This document shows positions 33,700-44,639 of a stretch of DNA of 64,000 bases, piece by piece (positions within the stretch are counted from its first letter, which is position 1; each line of letters begins with the position of its first letter). The stretch is from Cannabis sativa (lineage: Eukaryota > Streptophyta > Magnoliopsida > Rosales > Cannabaceae). Location: contig NC_083602.1 of NCBI RefSeq assembly GCF_029168945.1, positions 68,964,600 through 69,028,599 on the forward strand. Reading direction: 5' to 3'. The notes under the pieces were generated by a model, which did not search any database, was not told the origin of the DNA, and saw nothing but the letters and a program-made list of their open reading frames with translations. A program made the translations under genes and the position numbers.

Positions 33700-35284
33700 G
33701 GGGTTTTTACAGAAATGCTAAATTTTTGGTAAAAATTTATAATTTTACCGTCACACGGATTTTTTTACAAAAATACTGTCTTTTAATAAAACAACCGTAA
33801 AACAACAAAATAGAACAATTAAAACAACATGGCTCAAAGCTAATCTTGCTAAATCTCAGGTTTTCTTTGGTGGAATTTCTAGAAGAGACAGGTCTAATTT
33901 ACTTGGGATTTTACAGATTGAGGAAGGGGTGTTTCCCCTAAAGTATCTCGGGGTTCCAATGAGACCAACAAAGTGGAAAGCGGAGGACTGTGGGATTATT
34001 CTCAAGAAGATCAATAACCCATTGCACACTTGGGCTAGTAGGCCCCTTTCTTATGCAGGGAGATGTTAACTAATCAACTCTGTTTTGTTGGGTCTGAGGA
34101 ATTATTAGATGAACATTTTCTTGTTGCCTCAAAGCGCAATCAAGGAAATAGATAAACTTTGCATGTGGTTTTTGTGGGGAAACAATGGTACAAGAAGTAA
34201 GTTTCATCTTACATCTTGGACTAATGTTTGCTTACCAAAGGAGCAAGGAGGCCTTGGTTTTGGTGAAGGTGCTAAGTAGAATAAGGCGATGATTGCGAAG
34301 TATGTTTGGGCTATCAATCATCATTGAGAAGCTCTTTGGGTTCGTTGGATCAACCATGTGTATTTAAAAGGGCAAAGTTTTTGGCAGTATCAACTAAAAA
34401 AAGATACTAGTTGGTACTGGAAAAAACTTTACAAAATTAGATTGATGTTTTCTCAACAAAAAGCGGAGGATGCCAGGTGTAAGGGTAAATTTTGTGTCAA
34501 CAAATTATACAAGAGCCTTTGTCATGGTGAGCAATTTGAGTACCAAAGGTTTGTTTGGAATCGGTATGCTATTCCAAAGCATAGATTTATTTGTTGGCAG
34601 GTTGTGCGAGATAGCTTACTCACTCGGGATCATCTCTCTAGAATTCTGCATATTGACAGCAGGCTTTGTCCAGTGTGTGGCTGCTGTGATGAAACCACGG
34701 TGCACTTGCTCTTCTCCTGCAGGTTTTCTCAATAGGTGTTGAAGGGTGTTAATGGCTGGTTAGGAACTACCTGGTCGGACCGTCTAGAGGACTGGCAGCT
34801 TTGGACTACGCAGTTGGGAAATAAAAGGATGAATTTAGTTGCTGCAATGGTTTTTTCAACTACAATGTATTATGTGTGGCAAAATAGATACGATTGTAAT
34901 TTCAATGGGTATTCTTGTAGTGTTTAAAAGATTGTAGAGATGATAAGAAAAGATACAAAGTATAGGGTAAGCAATTTTATTTTTAAGAAGTTGAAAGATG
35001 AAGAGAGGTTATTGATGTTAAACATTACCTCTTTGTAGGGTGGGCTTTTGTTGTGTTGAGTTGTAAGTTGGTTGTTTTGCTTGTTGATTAATGAAGATTA
35101 GTTCTTCTTGATCAAAAAAATAATAATAATAGTAAAACAATTAAAAAACAACTGTGAAATAACAATGAAAACTTAATACAATACACAGTATAAAATTTAC
35201 AAAGTATTTTTGAAAAAAATTCTATCCTATAATAAAAAAAAAAAGTAAAAAAGTTGAAAATTTGAGTAACTGGTTAAAAACCCC
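33700..35284 (+). repeat. MITE-like repeat, copy 2, split by a LINE
   Basis: The unit starts GGGGTTTTTACAG, is interrupted at 33828, resumes at 35136 and ends TTAAAAACCCC. Without the LINE it is about 280 bases. Copy 1 is inverted and only 10 bases away, making a head-to-head pair; a third copy lies at 44097-44395. Confidence 0.7.
33829..35135 (+). pseudogene. 5'-truncated LINE ORF2 end (RT thumb and zf-RVT)
   Basis: The frame reads LANLAKSQVFFGGISRR, PLKYLGVPMRPTKW and then a zf-RVT domain (RLCPVCGCCDETTVHLLFSC at 34664-34723). In-frame stops occur near 34067, 34278 and 34325. The 3' end finishes in GATCAAAAAAATAATAATAA. The flanks AACAATTAAAACAAC (33814-33828) and AACAATTAAAAAACAAC (35136-35152) are a near-perfect target-site duplication. 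The insertion is therefore a typical target-primed, 5'-truncated LINE. Confidence 0.85.
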
Positions 35285-35299
35285 AAATAAAAAGAGGAA

Positions 35300-36915
35300 A
35301 TTACACTTACTATGGGATTTCAAAAGTTCTTATGATAAATATGGCACATTTAAGTTTGATCAATTTATATGGTATTTTTTTGTTTTTAGGTTTTTTTATG
35401 GTATTTGATATGCCATATATATGTAATTAGGTTTTCAAATCCCATATTTAATGTTTTTATTTGTTTAGGAAGTTTTATTTGTTATTGATACCGGAAAAGT
35501 CACCGGAGTTTGCCGGTGCCGGAAAAGTCACCGGAGTAGCGGTCGGTGCCGGAAAAGTCACCGGAGTTGCTGTCGGCGCCAGAAATTTCGTCAGAATTGG
35601 CATTGTCGCCGAAAAAATCACTGAAAAAATCACCAAGAAACCGGTTTCTTCTTCTTCAAGAAACCGGTTTCTTTTTCTTCAAGAAACCGGTTTCTTTGGT
35701 GATTTTTCCGTTGACAATGTCAATTCTGACGACTTTTCTGACGCTAGCCGCTACTCCGGCGACTTTTCCGGCACCGACAGCAAACTTCAGAAAAGTCATC
35801 AGAATTGGCATAGTCGCCGGAAAAATTACCAAGAAACTGGTTTCTGGTTTCTTGATGAAGAAACCAGTTTTTTGGTATTTTTCCAGTGATTTCTTTGATG
35901 ACAATGGCAATTCTCACGACTTTTCTGGCGTTGGTAGCAACTCTGACGACTAATACATCGACAACTACTCCGGTGACTTTTTCAATACCGACAGTAAACT
36001 TTGGGAAATTTGCTAGAATTGGCATTGTCACCGGAAAAATTACTGGAAAAATCACCAAGAAACTGGTTTTTTTTCTTCATCAAGAAACCAATTTCTTGAT
36101 GAAGAAACCAGTTTCTTGGTAATTTTTTTTGTACTTTTTTCCCTATTTGGTTTATTGATGAAACTAGTTCCAATTATTTTCAGTGTATATCATTTTTATT
36201 TTGTTTTCATAATCTTTATTATTGTTGTGTAACTAGTTCCTTGATGAAGAAACCACTTTTTTGGTGAAGAAACCGGTTTCTTGATGAGAAAACCACTTTC
36301 TTGGTTATTTTCTTAGTAATTTTGCTGGCGACAATACCAATTCTGACGACTTTTTTGACGCCGGCAATAACTCCGACGATTTTTCCGACACCGGAAACTA
36401 CTTAGGCGAATTTTCCGACACCGACATCAAACTCCAGAATAGTCGTCGGACTTGGCATTGTCACTGGTAAAATTATTGGAAAAATCACCAAGAAACTGGT
36501 TTCTTCTTCATCAAGAAACCAGTTTCTTGGTGATTTTTCCAGGGACAATGCTAATTCTGACGACTTTTTTGGCGCCGGCAGCAACTCCGACGACTTTTTC
36601 CATGCCGGCAGTAAACTCCAGTGACTTTTCCGGCACGAGTGACAACTTCGGCGATCACTATAATTTTATTTGTTTTATTTTTTTTAAAAAAAATAATTAT
36701 GAAAGGAATTTTAATATTTTTTATGGTAATTTAATTAAGTTCTTATTTTTTATGAATTTTAAATTCAGATTTTTTTTAAAATGTATAATATAGTGTTTTT
36801 CTAAAAAAACCATATTTTTAGTTTGATTGGTTAGATAATGCCATATATAATGGCATTTACTTTTTATGCCATATTTATCATAACCTTAACAACTTTTTCC
36901 ATATTTTTGAAAATA
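35300..36915. mobile_element. Foldback element upstream of the PPR gene
   Basis: The left end (GGGATTTCAAAAGTTCTTATGATAAATATGGC, given in parts: ATGGGATTTC, CTTATGATAAATATGGC) mirrors the inverted right end (AAATATGGAAAAAG, GGTTATGATAAATATGGC). The centre (35461-36660) is a tandem series of palindromic units. ORFs appear in several frames on both strands because the repeats lack stops, but no protein family is recognised. Confidence 0.7.
35461..36660. repeat. Tandem array of palindromic CCGG/AAGAAACC units
   Basis: Five palindrome centres lie near 35665, 35850, 36090, 36270 and 36510. The 16-base perfect palindrome AAGAAACCGGTTTCTT occurs at 35635, 35658 and 35681 (23-base spacing). Around each centre the arm carries GTCGTCAGAATTGGCATTGT and GGAAAAATCACCAAGAAAC, mirrored on the other side. 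Confidence 0.8.
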
Positions 36916-37230
36916 GCCCAAATAAAAATGCTTCCTAGTTTGGGCTTTAGACACCCAGGCCAGTAGGCCACTCATCAGGCCCCAAACCTAACTAACAGCT
37001 AACAACACTCAGCCTCACTCACATCCTCACCTCACGCCGCTTGCTCCTCCCTAATCCCTCTCACTCTACCAAATGAGCTCACGCCTGAAAGTAAAACTGT
37101 AAAAACCAGCGATTGATGTTCTAGTTTGAACTTTGAACCGTGACTGGCTGGCAGTGCCTCCCAGGCGGAACCTCCTCTCTCTCTCTCTCTCTGCCACAGG
37201 CCGACGCTCGCGGTTCGCTGGTTCGCCCGA
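36916..37230 (+). promoter_or_regulatory. PPR gene promoter and 5'-UTR exon region
   Basis: Two site-II-like motifs (TGGGCT at 36941-36946 and its complement AGCCCA at 36915-36920) are 21 bases apart. Such elements are common in promoters of genes for organelle proteins. A CT repeat (37171-37190) resembles a plant 5' UTR. No clear TATA box is seen. The left site II element touches the foldback element's edge. Confidence 0.5.
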
Positions 37231-37231
37231 G

Positions 37232-37740
37232 GTACCTCCTTGCTTTTCCTCTCTCTCATCTTTACTGTTGCTGTTCGCATTTCTGAAATTTTGTGAACCA
37301 CGAACTTGTCTCAGTTGGTCTCTTGAGTCTCACTTTTTTTTTTCCTTTGCTGCTGGACGATTCCCAGGCAAGGCCGGAGGCGCGCACCACTTTGTAGTTT
37401 GTTATCATTAAGAACAATTTTATAGTATAAGACTCTTATTTTTAGACATTGGATGACTTTGCTTAATACGTTTGAATTTGATTATGTCTTCAACACACAC
37501 AAAGGCTCTTTTATACGATTTTGACATTATCATCTATCTCCAGGCTGGGTTAGGTTTGTCCTTTCAAATTTTAAGTTTTCCAGATAGCGAGTCGGCATAT
37601 TAGTTTGATGGAAAAAAGAAATTGAGGTTTGGCCATGTTTCTGGGTTGTGGGGTTTGTTTGCTTAAATTGTCTAGAATCTAACTAAATTAAACCATATTA
37701 TTAATTGCATATTTCCAATTTATTACGTTTGAAGGTTTAG
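37232..37740 (+). other. Probable 5'-UTR intron of the PPR gene
   Basis: GCCCGAG/GTACCT at 37231/37232 could be the donor and GAAGGTTTAG ending at 37740 the acceptor; T-rich sequence lies between. Predicted from consensus only; the coding start is 32 bases after the acceptor. Confidence 0.45.
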
Positions 37741-37772
37741 GTATTTGGATTGTGGCAACTTGGTGAGGGAAC

Positions 37773-40091
37773 ATGAAGACAATGTCAGCGATTACCCAAT
37801 CCCAGCTCCTCCAAACTATAACAACTATCCTCACCTCCAGCAACACTCCACGGTTCCATGCCCTTAACGCGTACATTCCCCATCTTACAGAGAGCCTGCT
37901 GATCTCAATCTTCTCATCCAAATCTCTGAATTCCCAACCAACCACCCTCCTTTCCTTTTTTCAGTGGTCACAAACTCACACTCCCTCCCTCACTCAATCT
38001 CCAGCCCTACTCCTCACTCTTGTTCCATCTCTCCTTCGCCACAATAAGTTCTCTGATGTGAAGTCCCTTCTTGTCTCGTTTATTGCCTCTGATAGGCAAA
38101 ACAAGCTCCACCAAGCCCTCCTCCATCCTGATCACACCCTTCCTAGACCTTCTAGAGCACTTCTTGATACTTCTATTGGTGCATATATTGAGTCCGGGAA
38201 ACCTCACCTCGCTGTTCAAATTTTCAACAAGATGAAGCGACACCAATTTCGTCCCAATTTGCTTACTTGTAACACACTTCTCAATGCGCTGGTAAGATTC
38301 CCTTCTACACATACGATTTCGATGTCTCAGGGAATTTTTAAGGATATGATTAAGTTAGGGGTTAGCCCTAATGTGAATACTTTTAATATTTTGATGCGCG
38401 GTTATTGTTTCGAGAACAAGTTCAAGGATGCTTTTGAGCTGTTGAGTAAAATGAGTGAGTTTAATTGTTTGCCTGATAATGTTAGTTACAATACATTATT
38501 GGATGCACTGTGTAAGAAGGGACAATTGACAGAGGCTCGAAACTTGTTGTTGGACATGAAAAATAGAAGACTAATGCCGAATAGGAACACATATAATGTC
38601 TTAGTTTGTGGGTATTGTAAGTTGGGTTGGTTAAAAGAGGCAGCAAAGATCATTGAGTTGATGACACAAAATAATTTGTTGCCTGATATCTGGACTTACA
38701 ATATGTTGATTAGTGGGTTTTGTAAGGAAGGCAGAATTGAAGAGGCTTTTAGGCTTCGTGATGAGATGGAACGGTTGAAATTGTTGCCTGATGTGATCAC
38801 TTATAACACATTGATCAATGGGTGTTTTGACATTGGGAATAGTACAGAGGCATTTAAGTTGATTGATGAAATGAATGAAAAGGGACTGAAACAAAATGAA
38901 GTCACTCACAATATATTGGTGAAGTGGTTTTGCAAGGAAGGCAATATGGATGAAGCGTGTGATACTGTACAGAAAATGGAAGAAAGTGGAACTTCTCCTG
39001 ATTGTGTTACTTACAATACTTTAATTAACGGGTTTTGCAAAGCAGGGAAAATAGATGAAGCATTTAGGATGATGGGTGAGATGAATAGGAAAGGTCTCAA
39101 GATGGACACTTTTACTCTCAATACTGTTCTACGTATGCTGTGTGTCGAAAATAAGCTTGATGAGGCATATAAGTTGCTTAACAGTGCGAGTAGGCGAGGT
39201 TATATTGTCGATGAGGTCAGTTTTGGAACATTGATGATGGGTTACATCAAGAATGAAAAAGTGGACAGAGCTTTGGAGCTTTGGGATGAAATGAAGGAGA
39301 AGCAGGCTATCCCCAGTATTATCACCTATAACAGTATTATAGGAGGTCTATGCCAGTCTAGAAAAACTGATAAAGCAATAGATAAGTTAAATGAATTCTT
39401 AGAGAGTGGTCTAGTTCCGGATGAAACAACATACAACACTATCATTCATGGTTACTGCCAGGAGGGCGAAGTGGAGAAAGCATTTCAATTCCACAACAAG
39501 ATGGTTGAGAAATCATTCAAACCTAATGTGTTTACATGTAATATTCTTCTTAATGGACTTTGTAGAGAGGGTATGCTTGAAAAGGCTTTGAGGCTTTTCA
39601 ACACGTGGATTTCAAAAGGAAAACATATTGATGTTGTTACTTACAATACATTGATAGCGAGTTTGTGTAAGGAAGGTAGATTTGGCGATGCATTTGATCT
39701 TCTTGTAGACATGGAAAAGAAGAAATTAGTGCCTGATCATTATACTTACAATGCAATTCTCAGTGGACTTACTGATGCCGATAGAATTAAGGAGGCTGAA
39801 GAGTATTTGTCCAAAATGATAGAGAGTGGAAAATTACCTGAGCATTTCTTACAAATGACTAAGGAACAAGACATTGTGACCCAAGAATTATCTGTGGAGT
39901 CTGATTCAATATCTGTTGGTTATACGGAAAAGATCAACCAACTTTGTTCTGAAGGGAAATACAAGGATGCCATGCACGCCTTTGATGAATCTAAAAAGAA
40001 AGGAGTTGCTCTAAATAAATCGGTTTATATGAACCTGATCAATGGGCTAATCAAGAGGCGTAAAAGCTTATCTCGGTCTGTCATGTTGTAG
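37773..40091 (+). CDS. P-class pentatricopeptide repeat protein, 772 residues
   Basis: A single uninterrupted exon, usual for plant PPR genes. Residues 1-130 hold a Ser/Thr-rich, acid-poor N-terminus suited to an organelle transit peptide. Two looser repeats follow (about 131-200), then fourteen contiguous 35-residue P-type repeats (201-690) with cores such as VTYNTLINGFCKAGKIDEAF. A degenerate repeat (about 715-749) and a basic tail end the protein. There is no E, DYW or SMR domain. P-class proteins bind organelle RNA and act in transcript stabilisation, processing, splicing or translation. The specificity residues (positions 5 and 35) are mostly N/D or N/N, predicting a pyrimidine-rich target. 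A second ATG lies at residue 4. It resembles the Arabidopsis At2g16880 type, though I cannot confirm orthology. This is the only apparently intact host gene here. Confidence 0.93.
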   Translation: MKTMSAITQSQLLQTITTILTSSNTPRFHALNAYIPHLTESLLISIFSSKSLNSQPTTLLSFFQWSQTHTPSLTQSPALLLTLVPSLLRHNKFSDVKSLLVSFIASDRQNKLHQALLHPDHTLPRPSRALLDTSIGAYIESGKPHLAVQIFNKMKRHQFRPNLLTCNTLLNALVRFPSTHTISMSQGIFKDMIKLGVSPNVNTFNILMRGYCFENKFKDAFELLSKMSEFNCLPDNVSYNTLLDALCKKGQLTEARNLLLDMKNRRLMPNRNTYNVLVCGYCKLGWLKEAAKIIELMTQNNLLPDIWTYNMLISGFCKEGRIEEAFRLRDEMERLKLLPDVITYNTLINGCFDIGNSTEAFKLIDEMNEKGLKQNEVTHNILVKWFCKEGNMDEACDTVQKMEESGTSPDCVTYNTLINGFCKAGKIDEAFRMMGEMNRKGLKMDTFTLNTVLRMLCVENKLDEAYKLLNSASRRGYIVDEVSFGTLMMGYIKNEKVDRALELWDEMKEKQAIPSIITYNSIIGGLCQSRKTDKAIDKLNEFLESGLVPDETTYNTIIHGYCQEGEVEKAFQFHNKMVEKSFKPNVFTCNILLNGLCREGMLEKALRLFNTWISKGKHIDVVTYNTLIASLCKEGRFGDAFDLLVDMEKKKLVPDHYTYNAILSGLTDADRIKEAEEYLSKMIESGKLPEHFLQMTKEQDIVTQELSVESDSISVGYTEKINQLCSEGKYKDAMHAFDESKKKGVALNKSVYMNLINGLIKRRKSLSRSVML

Positions 40092-40929
40092 TAGACCATG
40101 ATCGTTTTTTGCAGTGTCATCCACTTTGTTCTACTCAAAATTGTCAGATGGACCATAATAAACATTTGGTGTACTTAAAAGTGGCATCTCGACCATACTC
40201 AACAATTCTAGGTACAATCTTTATTTATTTAAAAGAAAAAGGAATTTGAATTGTAACATATGGTTCGGTGGTTGTAACCTGATTGTTTTTTTTTTCCTTC
40301 AAAGAATTGTTATGGCACTCGAGGCAAATCAACCTATAATATTTTCTTTTTTTTTTTTTGAAAAATCATGTGTTTAGAATCTATACTGGTAAGCTCTTTG
40401 TAAGTTGACTGCTTTTTTTTTTTTTGTGACTATATTGATGCCAACTTCTGTTTACTTCCGTGACAACTTTTGTTTTTGTGACTATGAAAGTAATTAAAGA
40501 TATATTTCTTGCAGAGAAGATTAGATTACTGATGTTTGTGGCAACGTTATATCTCATAACAAAGTGTCACACTATTCATTCATCTCATCACTTATAGTAT
40601 TAACTTTTAAACTTTTAACTCCTAGAATATTTGGGGACTTTGCAGGTAATTGGTAGCTAATATCACAGTAATATCAGTCCATTACAGGATCTCCATTTTA
40701 CCTAATTGGGTATGAGTCGATTTAAATGTCTGAATCTCTTTCATCCAAATTTATTTAGTGTAATGTAGTTTCTATTTCAATGTGAAATACTTTGAGAGCT
40801 CCAGATTGTTGAATGCTTTCATGCAGCTGTTGTGGTCCATATTGGTCCATGAATTTGGCATTCTATGCTCCATACCACCCACCCACCATCTTAGTCAGCT
40901 GTTAGTGTGCAAATAGAGAGGGACAGGAG
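40092..40929 (+). other. 3' flank of the PPR gene
   Basis: Poly-T tracts (40287, 40347, 40413) and AATAAA-like words suit a 3' UTR and transcript end, but no single poly-A signal can be chosen. Nothing else is recognised. Confidence 0.4.
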
Positions 40930-41110
40930 GATCAAAATGATGTGGACAGCAACCCTCCTTGCTATTCTCTGGGCTGTTGGCTAGAAAGGAACAACAGTCT
41001 TTGAAGATAAAGAAGTGGCTGTAGAAGATATGTGGGAGAAGGTCAAATTTTGGGTGGCAATTTGGGGGATTATCTTTCCTGGATCTCGCCAGAGATTGGG
41101 AAAACTTTTC
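40930..41110 (+). pseudogene. LINE ORF2 C-terminal scrap
   Basis: ATLLAILWAV, then after a shift WLERNN and FEDKEVAVEDMWEKVKFWVA resemble the extreme C-terminus of plant LINE reverse transcriptases (the segment after zf-RVT). Two frameshifts are present. It is too short to be sure. Confidence 0.5.
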
Positions 41111-41347
41111 TTGTATTATAAATTTTTAGCTTGTGTTTAATGTTTTGCTTTATGTTTCGTATATAATTCCATCTGGCTACTTCTGAGGTGAGATCATTTT
41201 GTATAGGAATAATTGTGCTTATTTTTATTATTTTATTTATTCAATTTTTTTTTTCTTTTTGGAGGAAAGGAAAAAAAATTATTCACAACAATCGCTCAAC
41301 TGCACACTGTAAACAGCAGCTAAACACTATAAATGTTTTAAAAAATG

Positions 41348-41770
41348 CTAAAACATCGTTTTCTCTTTTCTGTTCAAATGGCTAAAATGACATACATTTA
41401 GAATCAAACACCAGATGAAATAGACTGAAGCAACAACAACTGTAGTAATCATGGGAATCAGGCCCTCTCTTGGTTTAGCAAACCACTCCATCCAGTCTGA
41501 GAAATTCAGCTGCCAAGCGCACCGACCCAGCCAACTTTGGACAGCAAGCACAACTCTTTTGGAGTAAACATAGGTGAAAAAAAGATGATGGTCACTCTCT
41601 TTGAAAATGCCACACACGGCACAGAGTGGAGTCAATGGGAAAGAATTTCAAAAGATTATCTCTTGTGAGCAGTGGATCGTTGATTGCTTGCCACACATTT
41701 AACCTGTGCTGAGGCACATTCAACTGATGCCAAACATGTCTATAATAAGACACTTTGTTTTGAGGGATGA
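41348..41770 (-). pseudogene. LINE zf-RVT fragment (minus strand)
   Basis: The minus strand reads RHVWHQLNVPQHRLNVWQAI and LLTRDNL, then after a one-base shift LCAVCGIFKESDHHLFFTY and FSDWMEWFAKP, the zf-RVT domain of plant LINEs. The shift lies near the LCAVCG motif (about 41625). No poly-A or duplication was found. Confidence 0.75.
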
Positions 41771-42010
41771 GAGAAAGAATTTACTTACTTTAAACTTCCC
41801 ATTATCCTCAACTCTAATCTAATAAATAAAAGAGTAATGGATAAGTTAAAAGATTGTAAACGAATATATTTATTATCATTAATTATAATAATTTTTTATG
41901 TATATAAAATAAATAAAAATGTAGAATTTTGACAAAAAAGAAGAGGTTGATGAAATGAAATGTAGAGTGCCACTATCTAGCCATCCTAATATTTTCTTTT
42001 GTATAGATTA

Positions 42011-42038
42011 CTAGGAAACTATGCCGCGCTTCGCGCGG
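42011..42038 (-). mobile_element. Helitron 3' terminus
   Basis: On the minus strand the hairpin CCGCGC-GAA-GCGCGG (42038-42024) is followed by about 9 bases and then CTAG (42014-42011), with T next on the outside. This is the canonical Helitron end (hairpin, short spacer, CTRR, insertion before T). The element body should extend to higher coordinates; its TC start was not found. Confidence 0.75.
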
Positions 42039-42709
42039 TCTTTTACTGTAATTTTAATTTTTTCAAGTTGTTAATATTTTTATCAAATTATAGATATAAT
42101 ATAAAATTAGAAAAATTACAAGCTAAAATACTTAAGAAAGAGATTATCTGTAACAAAGAATATAAAAATTAAAATTAATCCAATAATTTTAATAAATAGT
42201 ATCTTATAACTCTTACTTAAAAATATTTTGAAGCCAATAGATCAATCACATAATAATAAAATAATACTAATATTTGAACAAATACAATAAACAAAAATTT
42301 TTATTTTATTTTTATTTAATAGTATTTATGTAGAAGACTCACACACTTTATAAATCATGTGAGATTTTTTTCAAAAGTAAAGTGATTAAGGAATCAAATA
42401 ACCTTTTTTTATTGGGACAAAATATAAAACTTTTAAAAACAGATCTAAACTCGTTTGCACTTTCTTTAAAGACTATAGAATGGATGCATTTTAATAATTA
42501 TAACTAATTAATTGAGAAAATAAAAATAACAAAAGAAATAATTTATTTATAATGCATATGTGAAGACTCACAATCCTTTCTAAACAATGTGAGATTATCA
42601 TAAAAATAAACTTATAAAAGAATCATGTAATTATTTTTTAAGGAGAAAATAATTTAAAATTCACTCTCTCACAAATTTAAGAAATTTAATGAAAAAATTA
42701 TATACTTTT

Positions 42710-42710
<1 letters not shown>

Positions 42711-42802
<92 letters not shown>
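42711..42802. repeat. (AAT)n microsatellite
   Basis: About 31 uninterrupted AAT units, continued for four units at 43549-43560 beyond the solo LTR inserted in it. Confidence 0.95.
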
Positions 42803-43548
42803 TGTTGACTAAGGTTTTCGGCAACTAAGTTAATAATATATAAGAAAGCTGTAGGAAGTTTAATGCATGAGATTTTTACGTGGTTGGAGCATTAATGAGC
42901 CTTAGTCCACGAGTCTTTTGTATTTATGAGAGTATTTATTACAGAGAATGTTCTTGGTAGTTTTTCTCTCTTTGGTTCTTATGAAACCAAGAATTCTCGA
43001 CCCATGCCTTAATGTTTTTGGGGGGTATTTATAGTATTTTTGTGTGGTGATCCCTAGAACCGAGCTACATGTCTTTCTGTATTTTTTCAGTAGGGGCACA
43101 CATTCCCGACAAATATAAAATGGGAAATATATGGTTTATACCCTAGGTATCCTAGGGATTAGGTGGATATAATCCTCTATCCCTTCTTGACTGATGTGAT
43201 CCCTTATACAGTAGTCGTCACTAGGCTTATTAATCATAGCGTAGTAGCTGCAGAAGAGGGGTTACGTCGTCAGACTTAATACTTATGGCAGTTCCAATAC
43301 GCCTTCTCCCATGCGGCATTAAATGCGAGGTGACTGTTCAGATGGGGTCTGATGCCTCCCGGATGTGCCTTGCTATAGCTCTGCCCTCTGGGAGTACGTG
43401 GACTCCTCATACCTTCTCCGGGAGGTATTTTAATGTTGATACTCTTAATCTAAAAGGACTTAGTCAAATTATCTCAAACCATATTCCCTCAAGTCCACGT
43501 GTCTCAGTCGCATTGGTCCACGTATTTTGGGAAAAAGTAAGGGTAACA
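42803..43548 (-). mobile_element. Solo LTR in the AAT microsatellite
   Basis: The 746-base unit has TGTTGACTAAGG at its left and GGGTAACA at its right end, and ATAAT on both sides (42798-42802 and 43549-43553), although the microsatellite context weakens the duplication. A TATA-like ACTATAAATACCCCC on the minus strand (near 43035) suggests transcription toward lower coordinates. There is no internal region and it is not homologous to the other LTRs here. Confidence 0.75.
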
Positions 43549-43782
43549 ATAATAATAATACAAAACTATAGATTAAATAAATTTTAAAAAAATTATAATT
43601 AATTAATTAGGTAAGGCTTATTTAATCAACTATCAAATAATGAGAAAAATATAAATTGTGAGATAGTAAAAAGAAAAATTACATAATTTATTTATAGTAT
43701 ATATGTAAAGATGTACTATACTTTTTAAACAATGTGAGAATTTTAGATTTGCTTAAATAGAATAAAAAAATTATATGCTTTT

Positions 43783-43783
<1 letters not shown>

Positions 43784-43822
<39 letters not shown>
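43784..43822. repeat. (AAT)n microsatellite, second
   Basis: Thirteen AAT units at the same place within the next unit of the repeat field. Confidence 0.9.
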
Positions 43823-43823
<1 letters not shown>

Positions 43824-44096
43824 AAACTATAAATTAAATAAATTTAAAAATTACAACTAATTAATTGGGTAAGACTAATTTAATCAACTACCAAAGAAAT
43901 AGAAAAATATAAATTTTGGAACAAATAAACAGGCAAATTAAAGGATTTATTTATAGTATATATGTAAAAATCCACTATACTTTCTAAACAATGTGAGATT
44001 TTTAAAGAGTAAGCTTTGTAAATAATTTTTATTTTTTATGACATCAATACGAAATTCTTACAAAATTTGACAAATATAAAGAAAAAATATAGAAAG

Positions 44097-44395
44097 CCAC
44101 ATACTTTGTGTTTACAAAAATACTGGAATTTGGGTTAACTTTTACAAAAATACTGTCACACGAAAATCTTTTCAAAAATACTGTGTTTTAATAAAACACC
44201 AGTAGAACACAAAACAGAACAGCTCAAAACAATAGTAGAACAACTAAAAAACACCAGTAGAACAACAGTGAAAACTTAACACAGTATACTACAGTATGAA
44301 ATTTATAAAAAAAACACAGTAAAAAAGTAAAAAATACCACGTGACAGTATTTCTGTAAAAAAAATGGAAAAAGTTAGTATACAATGTAAATTTTC
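44097..44395 (+). repeat. MITE-like repeat, copy 3
   Basis: It shares with the 33443-35284 copies the series ACAAAAATACTGTCACACG, TGTTTTAATAAAAC, AGTAGAACAAC and GAAAACTTAA. The GGGGTTTTTA ends are not preserved. Confidence 0.6.
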
Positions 44396-44639
44396 CTATA
44401 TAAATTGGAATAAATAAAAATGACAAAAAAAAATATTTATTTATAGTGCATTTGTATAAAAAAAAAATAATAATAATAAATCATGTAAAAATTATATGAC
44501 ATTCTCACAAAATATAAAAATAAATTTTATTTTTTAATATAAATACATAAATGATAAAATATATAATTATACATTATAGATTAGATGATTTTTTTTTTTT
44601 TAAAAAAATCTAACTAATAAATTAGATAATTAATTTAAT

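Noticed and set aside
35461..36058. Overlapping ORFs of 78-142 residues on both strands
   Set aside because: Made by stop-free palindromic repeats; composition follows the repeat in every frame and no start context or domain is seen.
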